DNA of 64,000 bases from Prochlorococcus sp. AG-436-D21 (GCA_003212655.1 QCPF01000001.1:1-64000); one strand, 5' to 3'. Shown: positions 8,946 to 18,810, counted from the first letter of the stretch. Notes: generated from the letters alone by a model not told the origin. Program-made: numbers and translations.

Positions 8946-10289
8946 CTAACTTACCCATCCTTTCAGCAAATCAAATACACTAATAAATAGTCCAAAACCA
9001 ATAATTGGAGGGGCAACCCATCTTGTCATGAATTTCAAATAACGTGTCGTTTTGATTCCAACTTTTGAATCACTAAGTTCTTCATTAAATTTTCCAGGTA
9101 CTACCCATCCCATAAAGAAAGTAACCAAGAATCCACCAAAGATCAGTAATACGCCACCAAAAATCGAATCAACTGTTCCAAGAATATTTAAATTTAATGC
9201 AGAAGGAATGCCTGCTAAGAATAGGAAAAGAGTTATCAACCAAACCGATTTTTCTCTTTTAAAGCCGAATTTATCCATTAATGAGGAAACTGGAACCTCC
9301 AATAATGAAACAGATGAAGTTATGGCTGCGATATAAGCTAGTGCAAAAAATGCAACAGCTACAATTCTTCCTGCTGCACCATATGATCCTAGACCTGTTG
9401 GAATTGAGATGAATAAAGCACCAACAGTGGATTCAGAAATGGCGTCACTTAAACCGAATGTTAAAACTATTGGAAAAGTTATAAATCCAGCCATTAGTCC
9501 AACCAAAGTATCTAATGATGCAACTCCAACACTTAGTTTTGGAAGATTACTTTTTTTATTTAAATAGGATGCGTAGGTAACCATAATTCCAATCCCTAAG
9601 CTTAATGAAAAGAATGCTTGTGTAAAAGCGTTTCTTATTGTTTGAGGATTTCTCAATTCATTAAAATCAAACTTAAGTAGAAATGTTTTATATCCTTCCC
9701 ATGCTCCTGAAAGTGAAGTAGCCCAAATAGCAAGAATCACAATAATTATGAAAAGGATTGGCATGAAATATCTAGTAACCTTTTCTATACCTTTTTTTAT
9801 ACCTGATGAGACTATTATTGCTGTAAGTACAAGACTTAATAGGTGGCCCAACAAAACACTGCTGCCGCTACTAATCGAGCCAAAGAAGGTTTCTGCTTCA
9901 GTTAAATTCTTTGGTAATCCAAAAAATAAAGAATGGAACAAGGTATCTGCAGTCCATCCCATTATCACTGAATAATATGATGCTATTCCTAAAGGAGCTA
10001 TAAAGAAAAGAATTCCTAATGGATACCAATTCTTCCCTGCCAGCTTTACAGGAGCAAGCAATGTGCTTGCCATTGCGTTTCTCCCTAGAGCCATTTCAGC
10101 AACAAATACCGGAAGACATACAATTAAAACGATCAATATATATAAAAGTACAAACGCCGCACCTCCACCCTGAGATGCTCTGTAAGCAAAACCCCAAAGG
10201 TTGCCTAGACCTACTGCACTACCAGCAGCTGCGAGAATGAATCCTAGCTTACTAGTCCATTGTTCTCTCTGAGAAATTTTTGAGTCCAA
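8946..10289 (-). CDS. Neurotransmitter:sodium symporter (NSS/SNF family)
   Basis: WTSKLGFILAAAGSAVGLGNLWGFAYRASQGGGAAF, multi-TM. Confidence 0.95.
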   Translation of the reverse strand: MDSKISQREQWTSKLGFILAAAGSAVGLGNLWGFAYRASQGGGAAFVLLYILIVLIVCLPVFVAEMALGRNAMASTLLAPVKLAGKNWYPLGILFFIAPLGIASYYSVIMGWTADTLFHSLFFGLPKNLTEAETFFGSISSGSSVLLGHLLSLVLTAIIVSSGIKKGIEKVTRYFMPILFIIIVILAIWATSLSGAWEGYKTFLLKFDFNELRNPQTIRNAFTQAFFSLSLGIGIMVTYASYLNKKSNLPKLSVGVASLDTLVGLMAGFITFPIVLTFGLSDAISESTVGALFISIPTGLGSYGAAGRIVAVAFFALAYIAAITSSVSLLEVPVSSLMDKFGFKREKSVWLITLFLFLAGIPSALNLNILGTVDSIFGGVLLIFGGFLVTFFMGWVVPGKFNEELSDSKVGIKTTRYLKFMTRWVAPPIIGFGLFISVFDLLKGWVS

Positions 10290-10422
10290 AATTAAAATCG
10301 TTTTTTATAGTTGATTTATAACTCATAAATGAAAATTAGTTAACACTTTGCTTAATAAAAACTAATTTTTTTAGATTAATTTTTGGATAAAGTTTTAGAA
10401 TTGAAAAACTTTAATTATTCTT

Positions 10423-10704
10423 ATGACTATTGAAACGACTATTTTAGATTTTCAACTAAGTAATACCTATGAGGAGTATGAATCACATATGAATGCAAAA
10501 GAACAGCAGACGATGTTTGAAGAAATGGGAGTTACAACATTTTATATTGGTAAATCATTAGATGATCCTCAAAGGGCTACTGTAATTTTTCAAGGACCAG
10601 AAAATGTTTTATATGATATTTTTATTAATCCTGAAACAAAACCTATAGTTGAAGCTTCAGGACATATTTATGAGGGTACTAAAATAACACGCTGGATTTC
10701 TTAA
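10423..10704 (+). CDS. DUF3764-like protein
   Basis: ORF track; ETTILDFQLSNTYEEYE... Confidence 0.6.
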   Translation: MTIETTILDFQLSNTYEEYESHMNAKEQQTMFEEMGVTTFYIGKSLDDPQRATVIFQGPENVLYDIFINPETKPIVEASGHIYEGTKITRWIS

Positions 10705-10719
10705 AAAAATAATTCTTTA

Positions 10720-11019
10720 ATGAATTACCAACTTTTAATTGAATCATATGCATTTGGTTCAGCCCTTTCTGAGCAAGAAATAGAACTCTTAAGTCTTGAA
10801 CTTGAAACTCAAATAATGAACATAAATATATCAACAGAATTTGGATGTTTTAAATCTGCTCCCTCTCATATTTGCGAAAGTCTTAATTTAAAAAAAGATA
10901 CTTATTGGATAATGTGTCTTGCTGAAATATTAGATTTACATAAGCCCCCACAATTTGGGAAAACGAAAAGTGTGGAGGTTTTCGATTTACTTCTTGAAAG
11001 AGGACTTGTTATTGGCTAA
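10720..11019 (+). CDS. Hypothetical protein, apparent paralog of 5102..5392
   Basis: KSAPSHICESLNLKKDTYWIMCLAEILD. Confidence 0.65.
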   Translation: MNYQLLIESYAFGSALSEQEIELLSLELETQIMNINISTEFGCFKSAPSHICESLNLKKDTYWIMCLAEILDLHKPPQFGKTKSVEVFDLLLERGLVIG

Positions 11020-11075
11020 TTAATTATTTATTTGATTATTAAAAATGAATTCTTTTTTTCTTTAGGCTGATAGGA

Positions 11076-11456
11076 TTGTTTTTGGTCAGCAAAAAAAGAA
11101 TGGAAGATTCTGGTGAATTGATATTGGGAAATATTATTAAGCTAACCCGATCAAGTGAAAAGAAATTTAAACTTGGAAACTTTAAAGGAGCTTTAGACGA
11201 CAAAATTAAAGCTAATGAGATATTGAAATCTAAATCTTGTGATGAAAAAATTATTGAAAAATATAGAGAAGAATTATCTAGTTTGTACTTTTCAAAATTC
11301 GATCTTATATTTGATCATAAGCTTAAAATTGATGAAATAAAGAGAATTGAAATAGTACAAATGTTGGAACGTAAAAGTGAAGAAAAATTAAAAAAGCATG
11401 ATTACAGAGGAGCAATAAAAGCATTAAGAAGGGCAGAAAAATACATATCAAATTAA
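11076..11456 (+). CDS. Hypothetical helical protein (TPR-like)
   Basis: Repeated KLGNFKGALDDKIKANEIL / KHDYRGAIKALRRAEKYI. Confidence 0.55.
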   Translation: MFLVSKKRMEDSGELILGNIIKLTRSSEKKFKLGNFKGALDDKIKANEILKSKSCDEKIIEKYREELSSLYFSKFDLIFDHKLKIDEIKRIEIVQMLERKSEEKLKKHDYRGAIKALRRAEKYISN

Positions 11457-11819
11457 AAAAACTACAAAAAAAATTTTAAGAAGTATTGCTTATTGTGTTT
11501 TTTTTAACTTAGCTTACATTTGAAATACTTAAGCAATAATTTATGCAAAAACAAAAAAATAAAAATCTAAAAAAGGTTGAAAAAAAAGAATTAGATGTTT
11601 TAGATAGGTTTTTGAGGATTTTATGGAGAAAAGAGGTTGAATATAAAATAAATATCTCATAAAAGCATATTTGAAGGAGATATCTTATGAAACTTCGGAT
11701 AGGATTCCTTATTATACTTTTTATTTTTCACTCATTATCTGTTTTTGAGGTTAAAAAAAGAGTATTAAAAAATAAATTTAGAAGGGCTCAAAAAGTAAAT
11801 TAAATCATTTGATTAAAAC

Positions 11820-13124
11820 ATGAATTTAACAAAAGGAATACAAAAAAGTTTAGGTCCAGGAATTGTTCTGGCTGGAGCAGCAATTGGGGGTTCTCATTTA
11901 TTGTCATCCACTACTGCTGGTGCAAGGTTTGGATTTTCATTAGTTGGCCTAATCCTTATTACTAATCTTTTGAAATATCCATTCTTGTTGGTTGGGACTA
12001 GATTTACGGCATCTACTGGTAAATCATTATTAGAAGGTTTTAAAGAAAGGAATTCCTTATATCTTCCTTTATTTCTAATAGTTAGTCTAATTACAGGTAC
12101 TTTCACAATAGCTGCTGTAAGTTTTGTCTCTGGTGTCCTTTTAACTAATATTCCCTTTTTCTCAACTTTTCCAGCTATGGATTTGTCGATAGGAATCCTG
12201 ATTGTTTCTGGAATGATATTAATTCTTGGTAAATATAAAGCCCTTGATAGAATTTCAAAATTTTTAGTATCTCTACTAACTTTATTAACATTATTTGCAG
12301 TTTTATCTCTTTTGTTCAAAGGTTCAATAAATGAGTCCTTAAATACGAGTTTTTTTGAACCAGAAATTAGCCCATGGAAGTTAACAAATTTAGCTTTTTT
12401 GATCCCTTTAATGGGATGGATGCCTTGCCCAGTAGAGTTATGTGTTTGGCCTTCTTTATGGATGTTTTCTAGAGCGAAAGATTCAAATTATAAGCCAAAT
12501 ATCAGTGAAGCAGAATTTGATTTTAATCTCGGTTACATAATAACCGTTGTTACGGCTATTTTCTTCCTTACTCTTGGAGCAATAACAATGTATGGTACTG
12601 GCGATGGAATGCTTTCCGGAAGTGGAGTCTCCTTTGCTCAAAAGTTAATACTCCTTTACACTAAATCCATTGGCAATTGGGCTAAATGGATCATAATACC
12701 TGCAGCATTTGCCGCAATGTTTAGTACTACAATTACATGTCTAGATGCATATCCAAGAAGTATCTCTGCTATTCAAGGCTTATTAAGAGGGACTGATTTT
12801 GGACGTATTGATTCCAAAGCAGAGCGAAATAGATTTCAACTTTGGATGATTATACATATCTTTGCATCACTAATAGCTTTGCTGATTGCAAGGTCTGGAG
12901 GTATAGGAGTAAAAGATTTTGTATTTGCTGCAATGACTGGAAGCTTTCTAACCGCACCGTTATTTGCATGGATGGCAATGGATACTATAAATAGCAAATT
13001 AGTACCAATTAAAAATAGATATGGATTTTTTCTAAAAACAATAAGTTGGATAGGATTAATTTTCTTAACATTATTTTGTTTATTGTTTATTGCAAATTCA
13101 TTTTTTGGGATTGGGATTTATTAA
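11820..13124 (+). CDS. Nramp-family metal-ion transporter-like protein
   Basis: LGPGIVLAGAAIGGSHLLSSTTAGARFGFSLVG, multi-TM. Confidence 0.85.
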   Translation: MNLTKGIQKSLGPGIVLAGAAIGGSHLLSSTTAGARFGFSLVGLILITNLLKYPFLLVGTRFTASTGKSLLEGFKERNSLYLPLFLIVSLITGTFTIAAVSFVSGVLLTNIPFFSTFPAMDLSIGILIVSGMILILGKYKALDRISKFLVSLLTLLTLFAVLSLLFKGSINESLNTSFFEPEISPWKLTNLAFLIPLMGWMPCPVELCVWPSLWMFSRAKDSNYKPNISEAEFDFNLGYIITVVTAIFFLTLGAITMYGTGDGMLSGSGVSFAQKLILLYTKSIGNWAKWIIIPAAFAAMFSTTITCLDAYPRSISAIQGLLRGTDFGRIDSKAERNRFQLWMIIHIFASLIALLIARSGGIGVKDFVFAAMTGSFLTAPLFAWMAMDTINSKLVPIKNRYGFFLKTISWIGLIFLTLFCLLFIANSFFGIGIY

Positions 13125-13205
13125 TTTGAAAATAAAAAATAATTAAAGGGTTGATTTTTCTTCAGAATTCGTTTTTGTAGAAATATATTATTTTTGGTAC
13201 TTATT

Positions 13206-13319
13206 ATGGTTATGCCTCAATCTACTTTAGAGAGCTTATTATTTTTTTTGATACTATCTCTTGTTGCTACTTACATTGTTAATTTAAAGTATTCTTCAAA
13301 GTTAAAAATACAGAAGTAG
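13206..13319 (+). CDS. Small membrane protein, 37 aa
   Basis: MVMPQSTLESLLFFLILSLVATYIVNLKYSSKLKIQK. Confidence 0.45.
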   Translation: MVMPQSTLESLLFFLILSLVATYIVNLKYSSKLKIQK

Positions 13320-13348
13320 TTTCTTTATTTATCTTTTTTGAATTTGAT

Positions 13349-13546
13349 TTATTTCTTTGGATCACTCCAAGTTTCTTTGTATAACCAACTCAAAAAAGTA
13401 AGAGTAAGTATATTCCCAAATGCATAAGTAATTCCTAATAATGGGTCATAAATATTGGCAATAATCGTAGACATTATAAAGATTATTAACCCTGAAACAA
13501 CCAAATCCTGAATAGGCAAATGTTTAAAATCTACCGAATTTATCAT
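13349..13546 (-). CDS. Hypothetical membrane protein
   Basis: ORF track. Confidence 0.5.
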   Translation of the reverse strand: MINSVDFKHLPIQDLVVSGLIIFIMSTIIANIYDPLLGITYAFGNILTLTFLSWLYKETWSDPKK

Positions 13547-13563
13547 TTGATAATTGTTTTTAA

Positions 13564-13854
13564 ATGATTAAATTAATTATAAAACAAACAAGTGACTTAT
13601 TTATTTATAAGGCAATACCAAATATGAATAATTTTAGAATGGCAAAAATAATTATAGTTTTTTCATCATTATCTTATTTGAGTATTTCTTTTTTAAGAAA
13701 TTATAATTCTCCAGAAAATATAGAAAAAAGATGTATTCTTAAATTCGAAAAAGATTTTAAAAATAATTTGGAAACATCTCATGAAGAATGGAATCAAATT
13801 TTAGATTTAGCTGATAACAATTATTTAAAATGTATGGGTATTCCTCAGTATTAA
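13564..13854 (+). CDS. Hypothetical protein
   Basis: ORF track. Confidence 0.45.
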   Translation: MIKLIIKQTSDLFIYKAIPNMNNFRMAKIIIVFSSLSYLSISFLRNYNSPENIEKRCILKFEKDFKNNLETSHEEWNQILDLADNNYLKCMGIPQY

Positions 13855-13856
13855 TT

Positions 13857-14072
13857 ATGGGTGAGGCAAAGAGAAGAAAAAATTTAGGTATTCCGCCTAG
13901 AGAAAACACTGAAGATATAAAGTTGCCTCAACTTGATAAAAAAGTCATACAACAAAAAGTAAGGACTACATTGTATAAATATCCAATTATTCCTTTTCTT
14001 TTTTATGGAGCTGCAATATTGATCCTAATTGGAGGTTTATTTTATGTTTTCAAATTCTTTAATATTGCTTAA
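13857..14072 (+). CDS. DUF2839 family membrane protein
   Basis: MGEAKRRKNLGIPPR; start trimmed from track 13830. Confidence 0.8.
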   Translation: MGEAKRRKNLGIPPRENTEDIKLPQLDKKVIQQKVRTTLYKYPIIPFLFYGAAILILIGGLFYVFKFFNIA

Positions 14073-14252
14073 TTATGATGATTCTTTATTTTGTTATTTA
14101 TGATTTTTGGCATCATCAATTAAAAAAAACTTGAAGGATAATAAATGAACAATTTTTTTGTGCAAATATAATTAAATAAGTAATATATAAGAATTATTTA
14201 CGATTGACACCCTCATATAGTGTTGTAATTTTGAATTAAATTAAAACTATTT

Positions 14253-14387
14253 ATGAAAAAAATAAATAAAAAATATGCTGAAATTATGCGTCAAGCTGAT
14301 AAGGCAGTTGGAAGAAAAGAAGTAGTTAGTTTATTAAAAAAAGCTGCGATTATTATGTCTAAATCAGAGGAAAATTTAGCTGCTTAA
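14253..14387 (+). CDS. Small protein, 44 aa
   Basis: MKKINKKYAEIMRQADKAVGRKEVVSLLKKAAIIMSKSEENLAA. Confidence 0.55.
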   Translation: MKKINKKYAEIMRQADKAVGRKEVVSLLKKAAIIMSKSEENLAA

Positions 14388-14396
14388 ATGATAAAG

Positions 14397-14528
14397 CTAT
14401 TTTATTAGGAAAAATAAAACACAATAAAGAATAATAGATGAGGATGCAGCCATAAAGATAAATGGTAATATCATGCCTGAGTTTAACCATCTTAAAAGTC
14501 TAATTTTTTTGCTTATTACTCTTGGCAT
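14397..14528 (-). CDS. Small membrane protein, 43 aa
   Basis: MPRVISKKIRLLRWLNSGMILPFIFMAASSSIILYCVLFFLIK. Confidence 0.5.
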   Translation of the reverse strand: MPRVISKKIRLLRWLNSGMILPFIFMAASSSIILYCVLFFLIK

Positions 14529-14753
14529 TTTTCCTTAATCTCTTATTTGCAACTTAACAAGTAAAATAATTGTGTAAATGATTAATTAATCTTTTTAAAT
14601 ATCACTCTTTAGCTATTTTGGAATTAAATTTTCTAAAGAAAATTATTTTAATTGCATCAGGATTTTTTATCTTTAGAGAAATTTTTAGGTAATTAATACC
14701 TTGTATTCTTCAAATTTCTTATGCAAGATTTAGAAACATTAAATTTCTAAATA

Positions 14754-15029
14754 ATGATTAAAAATTTAAAAGATGTCTTTGAAGAATTTAAAGATTATGA
14801 TTCAGAACTGTTACTTAAAATTCTAAATAATACATCACTAGAGAATGAAAAAGGTGATGATAAAGAACTATTTGTAGATGAAAATTGGAAGATTAATTCA
14901 AAAAATATGAGTAATATAATTCCTTCAGATAATTCAAATTTGAAAAGAATATTATCAGATATTTTCCCAAATAAAAAAATAGTGATTCAGGATAATAATG
15001 ATGGGTCGCAAACAATTCTCTTATCCTAA
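14754..15029 (+). CDS. Hypothetical acidic protein
   Basis: ORF track. Confidence 0.5.
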   Translation: MIKNLKDVFEEFKDYDSELLLKILNNTSLENEKGDDKELFVDENWKINSKNMSNIIPSDNSNLKRILSDIFPNKKIVIQDNNDGSQTILLS

Positions 15030-15133
15030 TTTAGGAATTATTAAAACCTTATTTATACTATCTATTCAATATTTATTTTTTCGAGAAAAATTTAGTAAAA
15101 ATTACTCTCGCGGAATTTTTTTAAAGATGTTAT

Positions 15134-15218
15134 CGTTCACTAGCGTTCATCCAAGTTTATATCTCTGGACGCATGAAATGGGAGTAGGGAACGGGATTCT
15201 CATTAACTGCAAAAGACC
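15134..15218 (+). ncRNA. Candidate glutamine-II (Downstream-peptide) riboswitch-like leader
   Basis: CGTTCATCC...GGACGC...GGGAGTAGGGAACGG immediately upstream of a small ORF; resembles the remembered motif, not covariance-model checked. Confidence 0.5.
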
Positions 15219-15389
15219 ATGAATAACCTCTTACAAATAAGAGAAAAAATCAAAAGAGCCAATAGGCTATATGAAGCTCAACTTTTGGCTAAAAAAAATG
15301 GAGAAGTTACTCCATACAGAAGATCCATCTTTGAAGAAAGAATCAAGAAAACACAAAAAGAAATGAAGTTGAAAGACTCAAAAAATTAA
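15219..15389 (+). CDS. Small basic protein, 56 aa, downstream of the riboswitch candidate
   Basis: MNNLLQIREKIKRANRLYEAQLLAKKNGEVTPYRRSIFEERIKKTQKEMKLKDSKN. Confidence 0.65.
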   Translation: MNNLLQIREKIKRANRLYEAQLLAKKNGEVTPYRRSIFEERIKKTQKEMKLKDSKN

Positions 15390-15413
15390 ATTCTTTTTTG
15401 AAACTTATCAATT

Positions 15414-15445
15414 AAGAGGGGGTTTTAACCCTCTCTTTTTTTATT
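15414..15445 (+). terminator. Rho-independent terminator
   Basis: AAGAGGGGGTTTTAACCCTCTCTTTTTTT. Confidence 0.8.
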
Positions 15446-15581
15446 TTTATAAAAACAACGTAACTATTAATTGATTTTTTCGATTATCGATTATTAAAAA
15501 GAACATAATTTTGATGCGTTTACTGTTGATTTAAATTATATAAATGGCAAATTTAATTCAGTAATTAAGAGGTAAATAAAT

Positions 15582-15872
15582 ATGTTTAAAAAGAAAAATA
15601 AACGAATTAAAAACTTACCCAATAAATCAAATTTAGATCAAGTTTTATGGTTTATAGAAAATTATTTGCCCCAAAAGAAAGATCGAGCTGTTAGAAAAAA
15701 ATTGTATATGGATAATCTAGAAGCAGAGACTATTAAGATATTTTCTAAATTAGCCTCTACATATACTAAAAAATTATTACCAACTACAAAAAATACAACA
15801 ATCTCTTTTACCTTTGGGAATTGGGCCTTGCCTTACTTGAAAATGCTTAAGAAAATAGGATTAGCTAAGTAA
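15582..15872 (+). CDS. Hypothetical basic protein
   Basis: ORF track. Confidence 0.5.
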   Translation: MFKKKNKRIKNLPNKSNLDQVLWFIENYLPQKKDRAVRKKLYMDNLEAETIKIFSKLASTYTKKLLPTTKNTTISFTFGNWALPYLKMLKKIGLAK

Positions 15873-15951
15873 GAAAATGGTAAACGACTATAACTAGATT
15901 TATCCCGCAAATAAAAATAAATAAAGATTAAAAAGTCTAAGAAAGTACTTT

Positions 15952-16173
15952 TTGAAATTTAAGGAGGAATACTTACTTTACATAAAAAATACAATTGCTA
16001 AGTTAAAAATAAGAGATCTATTGATTATGTTTCTAAATTATCTGCCTAGTGAGATGGTTGAAGTTGTTGGGTTGACAATGATTTTTTCATTTCTAGTTGG
16101 AACTATATTAATTTTGTTATTTACATCAGATCAGGCAAATACAAAGAATCTATATTTAAAGAAGGCTAAATAA
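15952..16173 (+). CDS. Hypothetical membrane protein (start uncertain)
   Basis: ORF track; one TM. Confidence 0.45.
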   Translation: MKFKEEYLLYIKNTIAKLKIRDLLIMFLNYLPSEMVEVVGLTMIFSFLVGTILILLFTSDQANTKNLYLKKAK

Positions 16174-16279
16174 ATTTTAAATAATTTGCTTATCTATAAA
16201 GGACCTCTGTTCTTAATAAAGTTAACTCGCAGGTGTGGTACATAAATTTTAATATTGATACATAAACAAATTTAAGATT

Positions 16280-16477
16280 ATGGGCGAAGCTAAAAGAAGA
16301 GAAGAATTAGGATTGCCACCTAGGCAAAAAAATGAATTAAATAAATCTGATAAATACTTTTCATGGCTTCCAATTACTAAATCAAGAATTAAGAAATATC
16401 CTTATATGGGTGTAGCAACAATGGCGCTAGGAGCGATAATTTTCTTAGTAAGTGGTGGCGCAAATAGTATTAATTAG
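16280..16477 (+). CDS. DUF2839 family membrane protein
   Basis: MGEAKRREELGLPPRQKNE. Confidence 0.85.
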   Translation: MGEAKRREELGLPPRQKNELNKSDKYFSWLPITKSRIKKYPYMGVATMALGAIIFLVSGGANSIN

Positions 16478-16505
16478 TTAGATTTTGACTTGGCTTAGAA
16501 TATGT

Positions 16506-16766
16506 CTAAGATTCTTTTTGTAATAGTTTAACGCCAGATATTATTGAGATTATTGAAGCTATACCAAGAAATATCGAATAAAAAGGCTGCAAATTAATAA
16601 TGCCAAAATTACCCGTATGCCATTTTATTAACCAAAAAGCATCTACTCCTAATGGTTGAAGAACACTATAAATAGTCCCAGATACAATAGTAACTAGTAA
16701 GGGAATTGCTGAAATTGCGGTTATTTTTCTGTGAATTTTTCTTTTATTGGTTTTTAATCTTTCCAT
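16506..16766 (-). CDS. PepSY-TM-like small membrane protein
   Basis: RKIHRKITAISAIPLLVTIVSGTIYSVL. Confidence 0.6.
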   Translation of the reverse strand: MERLKTNKRKIHRKITAISAIPLLVTIVSGTIYSVLQPLGVDAFWLIKWHTGNFGIINLQPFYSIFLGIASIISIISGVKLLQKES

Positions 16767-16988
16767 CTATTTCCTCAAATAAATATGTAATTCTTTTTCG
16801 TTTTTGCATGGCATCCATTTATCCTGGTTCTTATGTATTCCTTCGCAACCAAGTTCTAAAGACCTTTTTTCAGCTTCATCTTCAGAAATAAATGTACCCC
16901 TCATATGTGCAAGAGAATAATTATTGAAATTTAGAGATAAGAAAAATAAAAAAATAAAAAATCTAAAATTTCTAAAAATAATATGCAT
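16767..16988 (-). CDS. Secreted DUF3721-like protein
   Basis: GTFISEDEAEKRSLELGCEGIHKNQDKWMPC. Confidence 0.7.
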   Translation of the reverse strand: MHIIFRNFRFFIFLFFLSLNFNNYSLAHMRGTFISEDEAEKRSLELGCEGIHKNQDKWMPCKNEKELHIYLRK

Positions 16989-16990
16989 TT

Positions 16991-17221
16991 TTAACTTTTG
17001 AGGATAGAGTCACAAATACTAGATGGATTAGCTTGTTTAACTATTTTTAGTCTTTTGATAAGCTTGTCTCTATCTATTTGATGTTTTAAATATTTAATAC
17101 ATAAATTTTTTTCCTGATATACCATTGCTATTGGAGCAATCTTTATAGCAATAGAAAAAGTACCAATAACTAAAAGAATATTTGTAGCTAGTCGAATATT
17201 TGGTCGAAAATTTGATCTCAT
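16991..17221 (-). CDS. Hypothetical protein
   Basis: ORF track; one TM. Confidence 0.45.
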   Translation of the reverse strand: MRSNFRPNIRLATNILLVIGTFSIAIKIAPIAMVYQEKNLCIKYLKHQIDRDKLIKRLKIVKQANPSSICDSILKS

Positions 17222-17334
17222 TCGTATTCTTTATTTCTGTCAATAACTTCCCTTAAATATATATCTTTTAGCTCGTCATTGTATCCATTTTCTTTTGCAA
17301 ATTTCTTTAATTCCTTCAATTCTTTTTCTGTCAT
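17218..17334 (-). CDS. Small protein, 38 aa
   Basis: MTEKELKELKKFAKENGYNDELKDIYLREVIDRNKEYE; ATGA overlap with 16991..17221. Confidence 0.5.
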   Translation of the reverse strand: MTEKELKELKKFAKENGYNDELKDIYLREVIDRNKEYE

Positions 17335-17477
17335 TAAGCAGATTTGGAAATATTGTTTTTAATAACTTCAATTTGGTTGATTAATTCATCTAACCATTCT
17401 GTATTATTTTCGGATCTTTTCTGAAAATATCTAATTTTAGGTTGATTGATTTCTAGCGTCTCATAATCTCCACTCAT
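17334..17477 (-). CDS. Small protein, 47 aa
   Basis: MSGDYETLEINQPKIRYFQKRSENNTEWLDELINQIEVIKNNISKSA. Confidence 0.5.
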   Translation of the reverse strand: MSGDYETLEINQPKIRYFQKRSENNTEWLDELINQIEVIKNNISKSA

Positions 17478-17621
17478 AAATTACCCCTAAATTTATACTT
17501 TGCATAATTTATCTAGAGAAATTATGCCCATCAATAGGCTCTAATACTTATTTGAAATTATCATGGGTAACAAGTCACTTTTTTAATAGTATAAATATCA
17601 AGGAATTTATCTCTGAAAAAT

Positions 17622-17726
17622 ATGGCAACCAATGAAGAACTTGAAAAAAGAATTGAGACTTTAGAAAAAGAAGTACAACATCTAAAAGCTGTTTTGCAAT
17701 ATCAAATTAGAAATAAGAAAAAGTGA
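17622..17726 (+). CDS. Small coiled-coil protein, 34 aa
   Basis: MATNEELEKRIETLEKEVQHLKAVLQYQIRNKKK heptads. Confidence 0.5.
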   Translation: MATNEELEKRIETLEKEVQHLKAVLQYQIRNKKK

Positions 17727-17903
17727 TTCTTATTGCATAGCAATTCCTTTTGATTAGTAAGCATTTTCTCTTGGTTGTTTAGGTACCTGATGAAAAAAGC
17801 TAAATATTAAAAATTAGTCTTTAATTTATCACTTTTTAAAAAAATAACTTTAGTCATTGATATTTAGAACATATTTGTTTTTATATATATAAAACTACTT
17901 GAT

Positions 17904-18020
17904 ATGATTAACTCAATAGCTATTACATTGTTATTATTGGGCTCTTTAGTCGCTTACAAAAGACTCAAAAGAAAAAAACGGCAATTTCACGCACCACCTA
18001 CAAATCAGCTTCCTAGTTGA
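17904..18020 (+). CDS. Small membrane protein, 38 aa
   Basis: MINSIAITLLLLGSLVAYKRLKRKKRQFHAPPTNQLPS. Confidence 0.5.
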   Translation: MINSIAITLLLLGSLVAYKRLKRKKRQFHAPPTNQLPS

Positions 18021-18170
18021 AGATTAAATTCCGTCTTCGTCTTCTCCAAAAGGATTGTATCTAATATCCCAGATAAGAACGACTGCTATAGATAAAAGCA
18101 ATAAACCAAAAATAACTTGAGGAGGAGGAAATAACACTAATGAAATATAACAATTATCAATAAGCTTTGC

Positions 18171-18371
18171 TTATGAAAATTTTAAAGGGTAATCGATATT
18201 TTTTGGTTCTAAATGTTTTACATAACATGCTGTTGTACAATCTACTCCCTCACTATTGATGCTACAAGAAGTTATACATTCAAAAAAACTTTCCAAAGCA
18301 TCTGAATCTTTAATATTTGAATAAATTTCATTTTTCACGATCAATCTTCCATTATGAAGCTTATCTAGCAA
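18171..18371 (-). CDS. Hypothetical Cys-rich small protein
   Basis: ORF track; FFECITSCSINSEGVDCTTACYVKHL. Confidence 0.5.
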   Translation of the reverse strand: MLDKLHNGRLIVKNEIYSNIKDSDALESFFECITSCSINSEGVDCTTACYVKHLEPKNIDYPLKFS

Positions 18372-18468
18372 TTAATTTTTAATAATGTCAAATTTTAGGT
18401 AAAGTACCTATTCTCCATTTTTTTTAAAAAAAACTATTGAATATATAAGTTTTTCCCCACCCTTCCTC

Positions 18469-18702
18469 TTATAGTTTTTTATATTCTTTTCTTGCTTCTT
18501 CGATAGATTCAACCCTAGAGCCTTTCATAACTGGCTTACTTGATCGCTTAAAAACGCAACCATAAGAGATTAAAATTGCGTTAATCATAGAAGAGTTCTT
18601 AGAACTATCTTCAAAAGGTTCAAATACTTTAATCCTCGATCTGGCTTTTTGATTAAAGTAAATTTTTCCATAAAAAAAGGGCGTTAGCTTCGCCCCAATC
18701 AA
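18469..18702 (-). CDS. DUF1651-like small protein (true start probably internal)
   Basis: RSRIKVFEPFEDS...SRVESIEEARKEYKKL; N-terminal part overlaps a terminator hairpin. Confidence 0.45.
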   Translation of the reverse strand: MIGAKLTPFFYGKIYFNQKARSRIKVFEPFEDSSKNSSMINAILISYGCVFKRSSKPVMKGSRVESIEEARKEYKKL

Positions 18703-18810
18703 AAAGCGGGATAATCCCCATCACCCAGCCTTTTCTAAAATCTTAGCACTACATATGGTGTTTGTAAGTATTTAAAATTACCTATTGATGGGGTTGTTTG
18801 TTTCTGTTTA
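18672..18810 (-). ncRNA. Candidate sRNA, about 135 nt
   Basis: Minus-strand TATAAT (18818..18823); internal CCCCATCA/TGATGGGG complementarity; GGGGCG-aagctaa-CGCCC hairpin then T7. Confidence 0.45.

Noticed and set aside
11820-13124. Amino-acid permease assignment
   Set aside because: N-terminal LGPGIVLAGAAIGGSHLLSSTTAGARFG pattern fits Nramp-like transporters better.
14998-15222. ORF MMGRKQFSYPNLG...INCKRP as a protein-coding gene
   Set aside because: Overlaps the upstream ORF, and its C-terminal half is better explained as a translated riboswitch-like leader.
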